This document shows positions 32,714-42,955 of a stretch of 64,000 bases of DNA, in pieces (position 1 is the first letter of the stretch; the number at the start of each line of letters is the position of its first letter). The notes beneath the pieces were generated by a model that worked only from the letters and a program-made list of their open reading frames with translations, was not told the origin of the DNA and made no database searches. This stretch comes from Mucilaginibacter sp. OK283 (GTDB lineage Bacteria > Bacteroidota > Bacteroidia > Sphingobacteriales > Sphingobacteriaceae). Both the position numbers and the translations under genes were made by a program. The stretch is from positions 202,564 through 266,563 of the forward strand of contig NZ_FODR01000010.1 of NCBI RefSeq assembly GCF_900110415.1, given 5' to 3'.

Positions 32714-35167
32714 TTAATAATTTATCTGGATGTTATTTGGTGCATTACTGATGGTTACCATTTTAGCCGGGCTGCTATCGGGCCTGTTTATGCTCCCTTG
32801 CGGGTCGGTATTTGCTGCGGCACCTAAAAACGCGATGCTGCTATCCTGTAGCTTTAAATTGCTGTTGCCTGCTTTAACTGATGTTGATTGTTCAAAGCCG
32901 TGCAGCACCAGCCTGATGTATTTAAAATTGGTTTTAAAGCCCCCTTCTGCCTTATCAAATGTGATGGTTTTTTTATCGGGATCAAACCTGATGGTTCGTT
33001 TATAAAAATCACCTTTTTGGTAGCTGAAGCTTTTACCATCATCCTCGTAATACACAAAATGATTGGCTTTGCTGCCCTTATATACATGCACCGCGAGCGT
33101 ATCGGTAGGCAATTCGGCAGTTGATTGGGTAAGCGATTGCATGGGGATAATGCTGCCGCCTTTTACGTAAACCGGCAGTTTGCTAACCGTTAGCGGGATA
33201 GTTACCTCCTGTGCACCCTTTTGTTCGGCCCCGGTATACAGATCATACCAGTTGCCTTCTGGAAAATATACTTTGCCAAAAGCCGCGGTGCTTTCAAAAG
33301 GGGCAACCATAAAACCGTTACCAAACTCGTACTGGTTTTGGTAGGTGGCGTCCATCACTTTCGGGTCAAAAGTATAGTTGATAGCCAGCGAGCGCATTAC
33401 CGGCAACCCGTTTTGCGTCGACTCATAAAAGCTGGAGTATAAATAAGGCATTAACTGGTAGCGTAAGCTGATATAGTTTCGTGCAATGTCCAGCACATCC
33501 TCGCCAAAAGCCCAGGGCTCGGCAGCGCGGCTATTCAAGGCCGTGTGGTTACGATAGTAGGGGATAAATGCGCCAAGCTCAATCCAACGGGTATATAAGG
33601 ACGTGGTGGGATTGCCGGTAAACCCGCCAATATCCATCCCTGTAAATGATACGCCGCTTAGGCCAAGGCTGTTCATTAAACGTACGCCCAACAACATGTG
33701 GTCTTCCTCGGCACGGTTATCGCCTGTCCAGAGGGCTGAGTAACGCTGCAAACCTGCATAGCCCGAGCGACTCAGGATAAAAGGGCGCTCTTTAAAATGT
33801 TCCAGCGCGCCTTCGTAGCTTGAACGTACCATTTCTAATCCATACACGTTATGCGCCTGTAAATGGGTAGTTGGGTGGCCATCATAATCAAATAAAACAT
33901 TATCGGGCATTTTTTGGCCCCAGGTAGATATTTCGTTCATGTCATTCCAGATACCGCTTACGCCCGATTTTGCGAAGAAATCTACCTGGTTACGCCACCA
34001 TGTACGGCCTTTATCGCTGGTAAAATCGGTAAAGTTGCACCAGCCCGGCCAAACCTGGCCTGTGTATGGTGAACCATCGGGGTATTTGATATATACATCC
34101 TGTTTCAGGCCGCTTTCATAAGCAGGTGCACCCTTTTCAACCTTAATCCCCGGGTCTACAATAACCGTAAGTTTCAGGTTCATTTTGTTAAGCGCATCAG
34201 TCATTTTTACAGGATCGGGGAAACGGCTTTTGTTCCAGGTGAATAGCTGGTACCTGTCCATGTAATGGATATCTAAAGTAATACCATCAGCAGGGATTCG
34301 CTTTTCGCGCAGGGTTTGGGCTATACGCATTACCTCGGCTTCGGGGTAATAGCTGTAACGGTTTTGCTGGTAGCCTAAAGCCCATTTTGGGGGCAACGGC
34401 ATACGCCCGGTAAGCCAGGTGTAGGAGGCAATAATATCTGCCATTTTTTTATGGTAGATAAAATAGTAGTTCATTTCGCCTCCGTGCGCGCCGAATGACG
34501 AGAAACGGTTATTACTGGCGCCAAAATTAAAATCGCTTTGGTAGGTGTTATCCATAAAAATACCATAGTTTAACCCATGATGAATGCCGGCATAAAAAGG
34601 GATGGTGGAGTAAAGCGGATCGGCCATGGTACTGTAGCCATATACATCCGAGTTCCAGTTGGTGTAGGCGTTGCCCTTGCGGTCAAGGTTGCCGGTTTTT
34701 TCGCCAAGGCCTACAAAATGCTCATCATCCTGCATTTTTTTATAGGTAGTTACCGCATCGTTTACCCATGACGTGGTTAAACCGGGTTCGTCCTGGTTAA
34801 TTATCCTGCCATCAATTGTATAGAATGTTATGCTGAAAGGTTTCTTTTGGATTACCGCTTTTAACGAATCGGTGCTGATATCAATCTCATTATCTGTTTG
34901 GCTGATCTGCACTTTTACAGCATGCGCTTTGCCAACTACAGCGTACGAAAAATCGTCGCCCAATACCTTTTTATCCAACCGCACCCGAATGATGGATGGG
35001 CTGTAAACAGATATGCTGCCGTAAGCATTGGTTGTTTTTAAAGAAACTTCCTGTTGCCCAATGGTAACGGTTTCGATATTTCCGGGCGTTACTACCGGCG
35101 ATTGCGCCATAACACACGGCAAGTTTAAAACGCAGGCAAGTAAAAGTGTGATCGTAATAAATTTCAT
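32714..35167 (-). CDS. GH31 alpha-glucosidase with DUF5110 domain
   Basis: An 817-aa exported enzyme beginning at 35167 (MKFITITLLLACVLNLPCVM, signal peptide to AQ-S). An N-terminal beta domain (about 30-250) is followed by the TIM barrel (260-600). The nucleophile aspartate is D409 in GIWNDMNE and the proposed acid/base is D483 in LWTGDNRAEEDH. The C-terminal DUF5110 and beta domains (FVYYEDDGKSFSYQKGDFYK) are typical of GH31 alpha-glucosidases. It removes terminal glucose from malto- or isomalto-oligosaccharides and fits the SusB-like role in this operon, upstream of the GH13 amylase. Confidence 0.92.
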   Translation of the reverse strand: MKFITITLLLACVLNLPCVMAQSPVVTPGNIETVTIGQQEVSLKTTNAYGSISVYSPSIIRVRLDKKVLGDDFSYAVVGKAHAVKVQISQTDNEIDISTDSLKAVIQKKPFSITFYTIDGRIINQDEPGLTTSWVNDAVTTYKKMQDDEHFVGLGEKTGNLDRKGNAYTNWNSDVYGYSTMADPLYSTIPFYAGIHHGLNYGIFMDNTYQSDFNFGASNNRFSSFGAHGGEMNYYFIYHKKMADIIASYTWLTGRMPLPPKWALGYQQNRYSYYPEAEVMRIAQTLREKRIPADGITLDIHYMDRYQLFTWNKSRFPDPVKMTDALNKMNLKLTVIVDPGIKVEKGAPAYESGLKQDVYIKYPDGSPYTGQVWPGWCNFTDFTSDKGRTWWRNQVDFFAKSGVSGIWNDMNEISTWGQKMPDNVLFDYDGHPTTHLQAHNVYGLEMVRSSYEGALEHFKERPFILSRSGYAGLQRYSALWTGDNRAEEDHMLLGVRLMNSLGLSGVSFTGMDIGGFTGNPTTSLYTRWIELGAFIPYYRNHTALNSRAAEPWAFGEDVLDIARNYISLRYQLMPYLYSSFYESTQNGLPVMRSLAINYTFDPKVMDATYQNQYEFGNGFMVAPFESTAAFGKVYFPEGNWYDLYTGAEQKGAQEVTIPLTVSKLPVYVKGGSIIPMQSLTQSTAELPTDTLAVHVYKGSKANHFVYYEDDGKSFSYQKGDFYKRTIRFDPDKKTITFDKAEGGFKTNFKYIRLVLHGFEQSTSVKAGNSNLKLQDSSIAFLGAAANTDPQGSINRPDSSPAKMVTISNAPNNIQINY

Positions 35168-35342
35168 GTATAAAAGGGGTGATGAATTGTTATCGGAAGG
35201 TAACTGGCAGTAAAAATCAGGAGCCCGGCAAACCCGGTTACTCCTGAAAATCAACTAATGCACACTTGTAAAATCCGTTAACATACTCAAAGTATATTAA
35301 AAAAAGGTATGATGTAAGGCAGCAAACGCGCTGCCTTACCGG

Positions 35343-36434
35343 TTAATTTTTCTTTAACTTAAAGTTGTAATTATTTGGATCATGCAAATCCAGCGTAATG
35401 GTATAATTACCATTTGACGGTACAGTTAAGTTGCCTAACGAGCCGTTGTACGGTAATGCAGGGTTATCGGCGTATTGGATTTTGCCATCTGCTGTGATGC
35501 CAAAATCAATAGCCCACTGGTTATTAGCCCTGAATTTGAACGATCCGCTGGCAACCATATTGGCAGTAACCGTCCACACTTGTTTGGCCGGGTCGTACGT
35601 CATTTGGGTATCCGTGCTCCAGCCGCCTGGGGTGGCGTCGCCAATAATGCCCCACGTAACCAGGGTGTATGACCAGGTAAGGCTTTGCGGGTTGGCAACC
35701 AGTTCATAAACACCCGGGCCAGGCAAAACCAAATCGCCTTTGGTGCCATCGGTGGTTAATAAGCCCGGGCCGCCATCGCCGTAGTTAATGTGGTTCCAAT
35801 CGGGCGCGCTGGTAAACTTAAAGTGATAGCTGCCACCTGCAGGCTCATAAATGTAGCCTTCGTAAATGTTAGGTACCGATGCCGCTACTGTGCCAGCAGT
35901 GCCCGGCGACCATCCCTGGTAATCGCCCGGAAGATATAGTACCGGGTAATTGTTGCTTGGCGGCAGGATAATTTTATACGGGCTTATAGTTAATGTTACC
36001 GCTTTTGAATAAGCATTCCTATCCTGGTAGGCTTGCACCCTGAACACCATTTTACCCACTTCATTTGGCGTAACGCCTAACGCAAGGGCCAGGGTGTTTA
36101 AATCGCTGCCTTTGTAGGTTTTGGTTAGTACATCGGTTCCAATTAATACCGACGTAGCGTTTTGCCAGGCGGTTGCGCCTACGGTATCGGCAGGCAAATC
36201 GGCCTGCAGGGTGTAGGTTACGTGCGATTTGTAAGGGTAAACTACCGCAGGCCAGGTAAAGGTAATTACCGACTGATCGTCGGTTGTAGCAGACAGGGTG
36301 ACTGCAGTTGTTGAGGCCGTCATGTTACCCGTAAAGGCAACCGGTTTCAGCGTGGTCAACTCCGCCTGCTTATGGCAGGCAACGGCCATGAAGGCCATTG
36401 CTGCAAATGTTAAGTTGATTATTTTTTTCATCAC
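35343..36434 (-). CDS. susE: SusE/SusF-like surface lipoprotein, starch-binding
   Basis: A 363-aa lipoprotein with lipobox-like MAVACHKQ near residue 20. An N-terminal Ig-like SusE domain (about 35-150: VTLSATTDDQSVITFTWP) precedes two tandem carbohydrate-binding beta domains. These carry aromatic-rich signatures (YLPGDYQGWSPG and GDATPGGWSTDTQMTYDP), which bind alpha-glucan in B. thetaiotaomicron SusE/SusF. It lies 11 nt downstream of susD and is part of the same transcript. It probably tethers starch at the cell surface. An in-frame second ATG (36431) is also possible. Confidence 0.87.
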   Translation of the reverse strand: MMKKIINLTFAAMAFMAVACHKQAELTTLKPVAFTGNMTASTTAVTLSATTDDQSVITFTWPAVVYPYKSHVTYTLQADLPADTVGATAWQNATSVLIGTDVLTKTYKGSDLNTLALALGVTPNEVGKMVFRVQAYQDRNAYSKAVTLTISPYKIILPPSNNYPVLYLPGDYQGWSPGTAGTVAASVPNIYEGYIYEPAGGSYHFKFTSAPDWNHINYGDGGPGLLTTDGTKGDLVLPGPGVYELVANPQSLTWSYTLVTWGIIGDATPGGWSTDTQMTYDPAKQVWTVTANMVASGSFKFRANNQWAIDFGITADGKIQYADNPALPYNGSLGNLTVPSNGNYTITLDLHDPNNYNFKLKKN

Positions 36435-36445
36435 TTTATGAATAA

Positions 36446-37930
36446 TTAATAACCTGGATTTTGTTTCAACGTGGTATTGGCGTTAAGTGCTTCAGTTGGT
36501 ATCGGGAACAGCATCCTGTAGGCAGGTGTAGTTTGAACGAAACCGTGCGGCAGCAAAAATTTGCCAAACCTGATCATGTCCTGCCTGCGGTGGCCTTCCA
36601 TGTTCAATTCAAATCCACGTTCATCGTAAATGTTATCTAACGTAGGTGCTGCAATATCGCTAAGTCCGGCACGCTCCCTTACCTGGTTCAGGAATGGGGC
36701 TGCGGCTGTAACGTTGCCTAAGCGAACATTACACTCGGCCTGCATCAGCAGTACATCGGCATAACGGTAAACCGGGAAATCGTTTGATTCGCCGCTGCCG
36801 TCAGATGGTTTTACGGGGAAAAATTTATCGTCGCGGATACCCTCGTTAGGGCCTGCACCCGGGTCTATCAATGACGATACCTCTTTGGTATAAGTGATAC
36901 CGCCGGCCTGTGCGCCAACCAGGAATTGTTTTTTGCGAACATCGGCGTTATCAAACTTGTCATAATACTCTGAGGGGATGATGGTACCGTTCCAGCCGGC
37001 AAAGCCTATAAGAGCCACGCCATTGGGGCTGTTTAAGCTACGGATGGTGTAAATGTTGCCGCTGATAACGTTTTGCGTAATGTATAAGGCAAAAATGGTT
37101 TCGTCGTTAGGGCATACATCGCCAAAAAGGTCATAGTAGGTGTTTCCCAGGGGTGCAGTTGTGCTTGCGCCGGCAGCGTGTAGTGTAAAACCACCCGATG
37201 CTACTTTATTGGCTGCTGCCAAAGCTTCGGCCCAATGCGGGGTGCCGGTATAAACCTGGGCATTTAAGTAAACCTTGGCCAATACCATGTAACCTGCCCA
37301 CTTGTTAAAACGGCCGTAATAGGCGCCGCCACGTGTTTCGGAAAGTAAATCAACATTGGCTTTAAGCTCGTTTACCACAAAATTGTAAACATCGGCACGT
37401 TTTGCCTGCGGTATTTTTGAAACGTTGGTATTGTTGTCGGTATAAAACGGCACATCACCAAAATCATCTATCAACAGGTAATAGATCCAGGCACGCATCA
37501 CTTTGGCCTCGGCAATTTTTGCCGGATCGGCTTTGGCCGATGTAAGCTGGGCAATGGCCAGGTTGGCGCTGTAAATTGTAGAGTAAGCCCAGTTCCAGGT
37601 ATTATTGATGATGCCCAGGTTTGGCAATTCGGTACGGGTATACAGTTGGGCAAAGTCAAGCTGCCAATCGCCGGTGTTACGGTGAGGTATTACCTGCTCA
37701 TCTGATGAGAAGCTATTTAAATCGTACCAGCAATTATCGCGGCCGGCATAGTTTGAGCCCCAGCTGCCGGTAATTTTTGAGTACACATTGGCCAAAGCAT
37801 CATCGGCACCCGCCGCGGTTGAATAAAACTGGTCAGCTGTATATTTGTCATACACATGCTCATTAACCTTGGTACAGCTTGCAGCAAGGCTAATAATACA
37901 AATACTGATTAATATTTTTTTCATGATCAA
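36446..37930 (-). CDS. susD: SusD/RagB-family nutrient-binding outer-membrane lipoprotein
   Basis: A 494-aa lipoprotein (lipobox SLAASC) of the SusD/RagB family, the lid of the SusC transporter. The helical core contains TPR-like repeats: an N-terminal YSTAAGADDALANVYSKITG region and a C-terminal RYADVLLMQAECNVRLGNVT with the usual RERAGL and ERGFELNMEGHRRQDMIRFG. The start could be 37930 or the ATG at 37924 (MKKILISI). It overlaps neither gene and follows susC by 1 nt, so translational coupling is likely. The substrate is inferred as an alpha-glucan from the GH31/GH13 neighbours. Confidence 0.95.
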   Translation of the reverse strand: MIMKKILISICIISLAASCTKVNEHVYDKYTADQFYSTAAGADDALANVYSKITGSWGSNYAGRDNCWYDLNSFSSDEQVIPHRNTGDWQLDFAQLYTRTELPNLGIINNTWNWAYSTIYSANLAIAQLTSAKADPAKIAEAKVMRAWIYYLLIDDFGDVPFYTDNNTNVSKIPQAKRADVYNFVVNELKANVDLLSETRGGAYYGRFNKWAGYMVLAKVYLNAQVYTGTPHWAEALAAANKVASGGFTLHAAGASTTAPLGNTYYDLFGDVCPNDETIFALYITQNVISGNIYTIRSLNSPNGVALIGFAGWNGTIIPSEYYDKFDNADVRKKQFLVGAQAGGITYTKEVSSLIDPGAGPNEGIRDDKFFPVKPSDGSGESNDFPVYRYADVLLMQAECNVRLGNVTAAAPFLNQVRERAGLSDIAAPTLDNIYDERGFELNMEGHRRQDMIRFGKFLLPHGFVQTTPAYRMLFPIPTEALNANTTLKQNPGY

Positions 37931-37931
37931 A

Positions 37932-40889
37932 TTATTTTAGAATAACATTTAAACCTAAAGAAAAGGTCCTGGTGCGCGGATAGGTGCCGTAGTCGCCGCC
38001 CGATGAGCTGTCGCCACTCACGTTCACTTCAGGATCAAGGCCTTTGTATTTGGTTATAATGGCAAGGTTTTGGCCGGTTACAGATAAGCGTAAAGCGCTG
38101 ATGTATTTTACTTTGGCCAGGTTAAACCTGTATCCTAACGAAAGATTTTCCCACCTTAAATACGATCCGCTCTCCAACCAAAGGTCAGACCCATAAGGTG
38201 ACGATTGAATGCCCAAAGGCACCGCGCTGGTAAGCACGTTTGATTTTCCCAGGTTTTCAAGCAGGCTCAGGTCCTGGCGAAGGCCGTTATAGATTTTGTT
38301 ACCGCCCGATCCGCGCCAAACCATTGATGCATCAAAGTTTTTGTAAGTAAACGATGGTGTAAAGGCATAGGTATATTTAGGCAGCGATTGGCCTTCTTCA
38401 TACCTGTCTTTACTTTGCGATCCCTGGTCGATGGTGCCGTTTTTATCACGGTCAACAACGGTTTCGGCGCTGTTGGCATCTTTGCCCAGGTGTTTTAAAA
38501 TAAGAAAAGTGCCTACAGGCTTGCCTACAACAAGGTAAGCATTTGGTCCCCAGCCAACATAGTTGGTAGGTACATCAAAGCCTTGTATGTTGCCGCCTAA
38601 TTTAAGTACCTTGCTTTGCAGCAATGACCCGTTTGCAGCAAGGGTAAGTGTCATATCCTGGCTTTTTATCACCATATAGCTTAAAGAAAGCTCGACACCT
38701 TGCGAGCGCAGGCTACCTACGTTTGCCAGAATGTTATTTACAAAAAACTGGCCTACAACGGGTACGGTGTAGTGGTATAGCAAATTATCGGTAGTAGCCC
38801 TGTATACATCAAAAGTACCGTTCAACCGATCGTTAAACATCGAGAAATCGAAACCGGCATTGGCCTGCTTACGGGTTTCCCACTTTAAGTTAGGATTGGC
38901 ATTTTGTGTATAAAAATAGTTGGGAATGGTCGATCCGCCGAAGAACACCGAACCTGCCTGGCCTACCAAGGCAATAGAGTTTTGCGGGGTAATGCCTTGT
39001 TGGTTACCGGTAACGCCATAACCCACACGCAACTTAAAGCTGCTGAACAGGGTTTGGTTTTTCATAAAATCTTCCTGGTCAATCCGCCATGCAAGCGCTG
39101 CCGACGGGAAGTTACCCCATTTGTTATTAACCCCAAACACGGTTGAACCATCGCGCCTGATACTGGCGGTTAACAGGTACTTGTTGTTGTACGAGTAATG
39201 GATCTGGCCGATATATGAAATAAGCCTCCTGTCGTTTTTGTACGATGAGATATCGCCCTGTAAAACTTTGGAGATATCGCCCAGCTGCAAAGCGTTATAA
39301 GTAGCAAAATCGTTTACAAAACCACGGCCCTGTGCAAAGCTGCCGTTATAGGTTTGTGCCTGCCACTCATAAATAGCCGATGCATCAAAATGGCTTAACC
39401 CAAATTCATGTTTGTAGCTCAGGCTGATGTCCATCAGTTTTTCGTCAACATGGTTGTTGCTGATGTTGGCGATGCCTTTGTTATCAATAGCGGTAGCTAT
39501 GGTTGATGCTACCGGCGCGTAATAACCTGTATTCGTATCAGATTTTCTCCAGCTGCCAAACCATCCGGCAGATATGCCTTTGTAAATATCCAGGTCGCCC
39601 CTTAAACTGGTGAACAGGTTGTTGGTGTTCACATCGTTTTTAACCGTTTTTGCAACAGCGTAAGGGTTGATGTACTGGAATACGTTAGGGTCTGAGTAGT
39701 ATGATCCATCGGTGTTAAATACAGGGTCAGTCGGCCTGGATATGTACGTATTGCTGATCAGGTTTGAAGTAAAAGCTGCGCGGCCGATGCCGATAGGGCT
39801 GTAAACATCATTGTTGATGCCGCTATTTACGTTCATGGTGAGGGTTAACTTATCATCAAGCGCTTTTTGTGTAGCGGTAATGCGGCCTATATATTTTTTA
39901 TAGTTGGAATTGATAACAATACCGGTTTGTGTAATGGCACTTACCGATGCACGGTAGTTAAAGCCATTGGTGCCGCCACCAAAAGCAAGATTATGGTTTT
40001 GCGTAACGCCGTTTTGGGTAAGCAGGTTAAACCAGTCGGTATTTGAACCGTGGTTTGCAGATACATCTACACCTTGTTTTTCGGCTTGTGCAGTCCATTG
40101 CGCGGCGTTTAGTTCCTGCAATTTGTGTGCAATTACGTCCAGCGAGCTGTTTTCGGTATACTCAACACTGCTTTTGCCGGCGGCGGTTTTCCTGGTAGTG
40201 ATCAGGATAACACCCGGGGCGCCTCGCGAGCCGTAGATAGCGGTGGCTGAAGCATCTTTAAGGATGTCTATTGATGCAATTTCACTTGGCGGCACCTGGT
40301 TTAGCAGGTCCATATTGCCTTGAATACCGTCAACAACAACCAATGGATCATTGCCACCCTGTAACGATGTTAGGCCACGTATGCGCACCGTTGGTGCCAC
40401 ACCGGGTTCGCTGCCTACCTGGGTAATGTTTACGCCTGCTGCTTTGCCGGCAAGTTGTTGCAATGGGTTGGTAACCGACCCCGGATTAAGGTCTTTAGCG
40501 CCGATGGTTGCAACGGCACCCGTCAAATCAGATTTTTTAACCGTTCCGTAGCCCATAACCACTACTTCGGTTAAGGCTTTCGATGAAGGAACTAATTGAA
40601 AGGTGGGGTTTTCGTTGGCTTTGATTACCCGCTCCAGCACATCGTAGCCAACAAAAGTAATCTGCACGGTTAATGCCTGTTGCGTATCGCCCGTAAGCGA
40701 AAACATACCATTAGCATCTGTTACTGTTGTTTGAGATGCACCCTTAACGTGCACTGTGGCGCCGGGTAATGGCTGGTTAAGATCATCAACCACCTTGCCC
40801 CTGAAAGCACCTTTTTGAGCAAACGAAGCTATCGCCGAGATTAAAAGGAGCACAGTCAGGCCGTACTTAAATAAGTAAACTTTTTTCAT
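37932..40889 (-). CDS. susC: SusC/RagA TonB-dependent outer-membrane transporter
   Basis: A 985-aa TonB-linked barrel that imports oligosaccharides. A signal peptide (MKKVYLFKYGLTVLLLISAI) is followed by a carboxypeptidase-D regulatory-like domain (FRGKVVDDLNQPLPGATVHV), the TonB-box/plug signature LTEVVVMGYGTVKKSDLTGA, a plug with IRGLTSLQGGNDPLVVVDG, then the barrel ending in SLGLNVILK. It is the first gene of the sus operon (susC-susD-susE-GH31-GH13). No clear TAnnTTTG promoter was found in the 316-nt region upstream. Confidence 0.96.
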   Translation of the reverse strand: MKKVYLFKYGLTVLLLISAIASFAQKGAFRGKVVDDLNQPLPGATVHVKGASQTTVTDANGMFSLTGDTQQALTVQITFVGYDVLERVIKANENPTFQLVPSSKALTEVVVMGYGTVKKSDLTGAVATIGAKDLNPGSVTNPLQQLAGKAAGVNITQVGSEPGVAPTVRIRGLTSLQGGNDPLVVVDGIQGNMDLLNQVPPSEIASIDILKDASATAIYGSRGAPGVILITTRKTAAGKSSVEYTENSSLDVIAHKLQELNAAQWTAQAEKQGVDVSANHGSNTDWFNLLTQNGVTQNHNLAFGGGTNGFNYRASVSAITQTGIVINSNYKKYIGRITATQKALDDKLTLTMNVNSGINNDVYSPIGIGRAAFTSNLISNTYISRPTDPVFNTDGSYYSDPNVFQYINPYAVAKTVKNDVNTNNLFTSLRGDLDIYKGISAGWFGSWRKSDTNTGYYAPVASTIATAIDNKGIANISNNHVDEKLMDISLSYKHEFGLSHFDASAIYEWQAQTYNGSFAQGRGFVNDFATYNALQLGDISKVLQGDISSYKNDRRLISYIGQIHYSYNNKYLLTASIRRDGSTVFGVNNKWGNFPSAALAWRIDQEDFMKNQTLFSSFKLRVGYGVTGNQQGITPQNSIALVGQAGSVFFGGSTIPNYFYTQNANPNLKWETRKQANAGFDFSMFNDRLNGTFDVYRATTDNLLYHYTVPVVGQFFVNNILANVGSLRSQGVELSLSYMVIKSQDMTLTLAANGSLLQSKVLKLGGNIQGFDVPTNYVGWGPNAYLVVGKPVGTFLILKHLGKDANSAETVVDRDKNGTIDQGSQSKDRYEEGQSLPKYTYAFTPSFTYKNFDASMVWRGSGGNKIYNGLRQDLSLLENLGKSNVLTSAVPLGIQSSPYGSDLWLESGSYLRWENLSLGYRFNLAKVKYISALRLSVTGQNLAIITKYKGLDPEVNVSGDSSSGGDYGTYPRTRTFSLGLNVILK

Positions 40890-41205
40890 GTAAAATTGGT
40901 TTTAAAAATTGGTTTTTGCAGATGTACCATAGCTGGCAAATCCGAATCAAATAAAAGGAGGGAATTTTGGCTAATCAATAGCTTAAAAGCTCAATATAGA
41001 AAATATAGGCGGAATAATATTGTTAATTGATTGATTGTTAGGTATTTTTATTGTTGTTTTAGGAGTTGTAATATAGATTTAATATGGGGCGATATAGACG
41101 GGTTTTGAGGAGATGATTGGGGCTGTTGGGGGAAATAGTTGCAAAGCTGCCAATTATTCATCACATAAAAACTTAAATTGCAGTATCTTCAGCAATCCAC
41201 AACAG
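40890..41205. other. Divergent promoter region of susC and the TPR gene
   Basis: A 316-nt A/T-rich interval. No perfect Bacteroidota promoter was recognised on either strand; TATAGATTTAA near 41073 is a near-match on the plus strand. It must hold the control elements of the sus operon, and no heptamer repeat is present. Confidence 0.45.
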
Positions 41206-42945
41206 ATGAAAATAAAAAGAGCCCTGGTCATATGCCCCGCATTGGTCGTTGTTTTTTTAACCGGTCAGTCTTTTTATCACCGGTATCAAAAAAAAGTCAC
41301 AAAAACCGCGTTTTTGCATAAGGCTATTACACGTCCCGTGGTACTTTGCAGCGGCGGGTACAACCTGGCAGATGATTTAAAAGAAATTCCTGCTTTAAAT
41401 GGCTGGGGAAATTATAAATGGAAAATCACTACCCCGTCTGACAGCGCCCAGTTTTATTTTAACCAGGGCCTGAGCATGTATTACGCTTTTCATTCTATTG
41501 AAGCTATAGCGTCATTTACCAAGGCAACCCGGTTTGATCCGGAATGCGCGATGGCCTGGTACGGCAGGTCGCTGGCTATGGGGCCAACCATCAATTACCC
41601 TAATGGCTACGCCCCGCCCACCGATGCTTACGAAGCATCAGTAAAAAGCCGCAACTTTGCCAATAAATGCACGCCGTTGGAGCAAGCACTTATTGCGGCA
41701 ATGCAACAGCGGTATAGTAAAGATACCACCGTCACCGTGTTGCAGTTACGCAGCAATTATGCCAGGGCCATGCAAAAGGTTTACGCCAGCTACCCTAAAA
41801 ATGCCGAGGTGATAACATTATATGCAGATGCCCTGCTATTGTTACATCCCTGGGATTTATACACCCACGATTTTAACCCCAAACCATGGACGCCGGAGAT
41901 CCGCGCATTATTGGAGCAGGCTATTGCAATAAGCCCCAAACATCCGGGAGCCAATCATTTTTATATCCATACTATGGAGGCATCGGCCACGCCGCAACTG
42001 GCTTTAAAAAGCGCGCATTTGCTGGATACTTTAATGCCGCTGGTATCGCATATTACACACATGCCATCGCATATTTACATCCGTACGGGTAATTACCAGC
42101 AAGGTATTGCCAATAATAACGCAGCGGTTGCCGGGTTTAATTATTACGTGGGCCTTTACAACCCGGTGGTTAACGGGGCCGTGTTGTACCAAACGCATAA
42201 CATTCACCTTAAAGTAAATTGCGCGCAAATGGGCGGTAACTATAAGGCCGCCATTAGCGGTGCCAATGAAGCAAAGGCTACCATTATACCTGATTACCTG
42301 GTCGCCAAAGGGGCTGATGGTAATTTTTTTCAATACGTTTATATGCAGCCTGCGCTAACCGATGTGCGCTTTGGCAAATGGGACGATATTTTAAACACCC
42401 ACGTAGGCGATACTCTTGCCTATGCATCGGTATTGCTTCATTTTGCAAAGGGCATGGCCTGGTGCGGTAAGGGCGATTCACAAAAAGCTGCCTCAGAACT
42501 AAAACTGATGGAAGCCGGTTTAACTGATGCATCGTTAAAAGCACCAATAGATAATTTCAGTTCGGCATTTGAGGCCGCCGGCGTCGGCCACCTGATATTG
42601 CAAGGCAATATTGCTGCCACGCAAAAAAACTATGGTGCTGCAATCTCCACTTTACAACAAGCAGTTATAGCCGAAGATAAACTCATTTATAACGAACCCC
42701 GCGACTGGCCCTTACCCGCCCGGCATTACCTGGGCAATGTATTGCTAAAAGCAGGTCGTTACAACGAGGCCGTGGCTGTGTTAAATAAAGACCTGCAAAT
42801 AAACCCCAACAATGGCTGGGCGCTTACAGGCTTGCAATGGGCCTATCAAAATGAGGGGAATGCACTCGCTTTAAACAAAGTAAAACAACGTTTAAAAACC
42901 GCCTGGAAAATAAAGGATGTGGAGATAGACAGACCTGTTTTTTAA
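41206..42945 (+). CDS. TPR-rich exported or anchored protein, function unknown
   Basis: A 579-aa protein with start at ATG 41206 (MKIKRALVICPALVVVFLTG), because the upstream in-frame extension to 41113 lacks a signal character. A single N-terminal hydrophobic segment would anchor it in the inner membrane or act as signal. The rest consists of tetratricopeptide-like helix pairs with AWYGRSLAMGPTINYPNGYA, HPGANHFYIHTMEAS and a C-terminal TPR cluster (GRYNEAVAVLNKDLQINPNN). Conserved His residues in the HPGANHFYIH region are notable for this family but their role is unknown to me. The following gene starts 11 nt downstream, so they are probably co-transcribed. Confidence 0.78.
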   Translation: MKIKRALVICPALVVVFLTGQSFYHRYQKKVTKTAFLHKAITRPVVLCSGGYNLADDLKEIPALNGWGNYKWKITTPSDSAQFYFNQGLSMYYAFHSIEAIASFTKATRFDPECAMAWYGRSLAMGPTINYPNGYAPPTDAYEASVKSRNFANKCTPLEQALIAAMQQRYSKDTTVTVLQLRSNYARAMQKVYASYPKNAEVITLYADALLLLHPWDLYTHDFNPKPWTPEIRALLEQAIAISPKHPGANHFYIHTMEASATPQLALKSAHLLDTLMPLVSHITHMPSHIYIRTGNYQQGIANNNAAVAGFNYYVGLYNPVVNGAVLYQTHNIHLKVNCAQMGGNYKAAISGANEAKATIIPDYLVAKGADGNFFQYVYMQPALTDVRFGKWDDILNTHVGDTLAYASVLLHFAKGMAWCGKGDSQKAASELKLMEAGLTDASLKAPIDNFSSAFEAAGVGHLILQGNIAATQKNYGAAISTLQQAVIAEDKLIYNEPRDWPLPARHYLGNVLLKAGRYNEAVAVLNKDLQINPNNGWALTGLQWAYQNEGNALALNKVKQRLKTAWKIKDVEIDRPVF

Positions 42946-42955
42946 TGCTTCTATA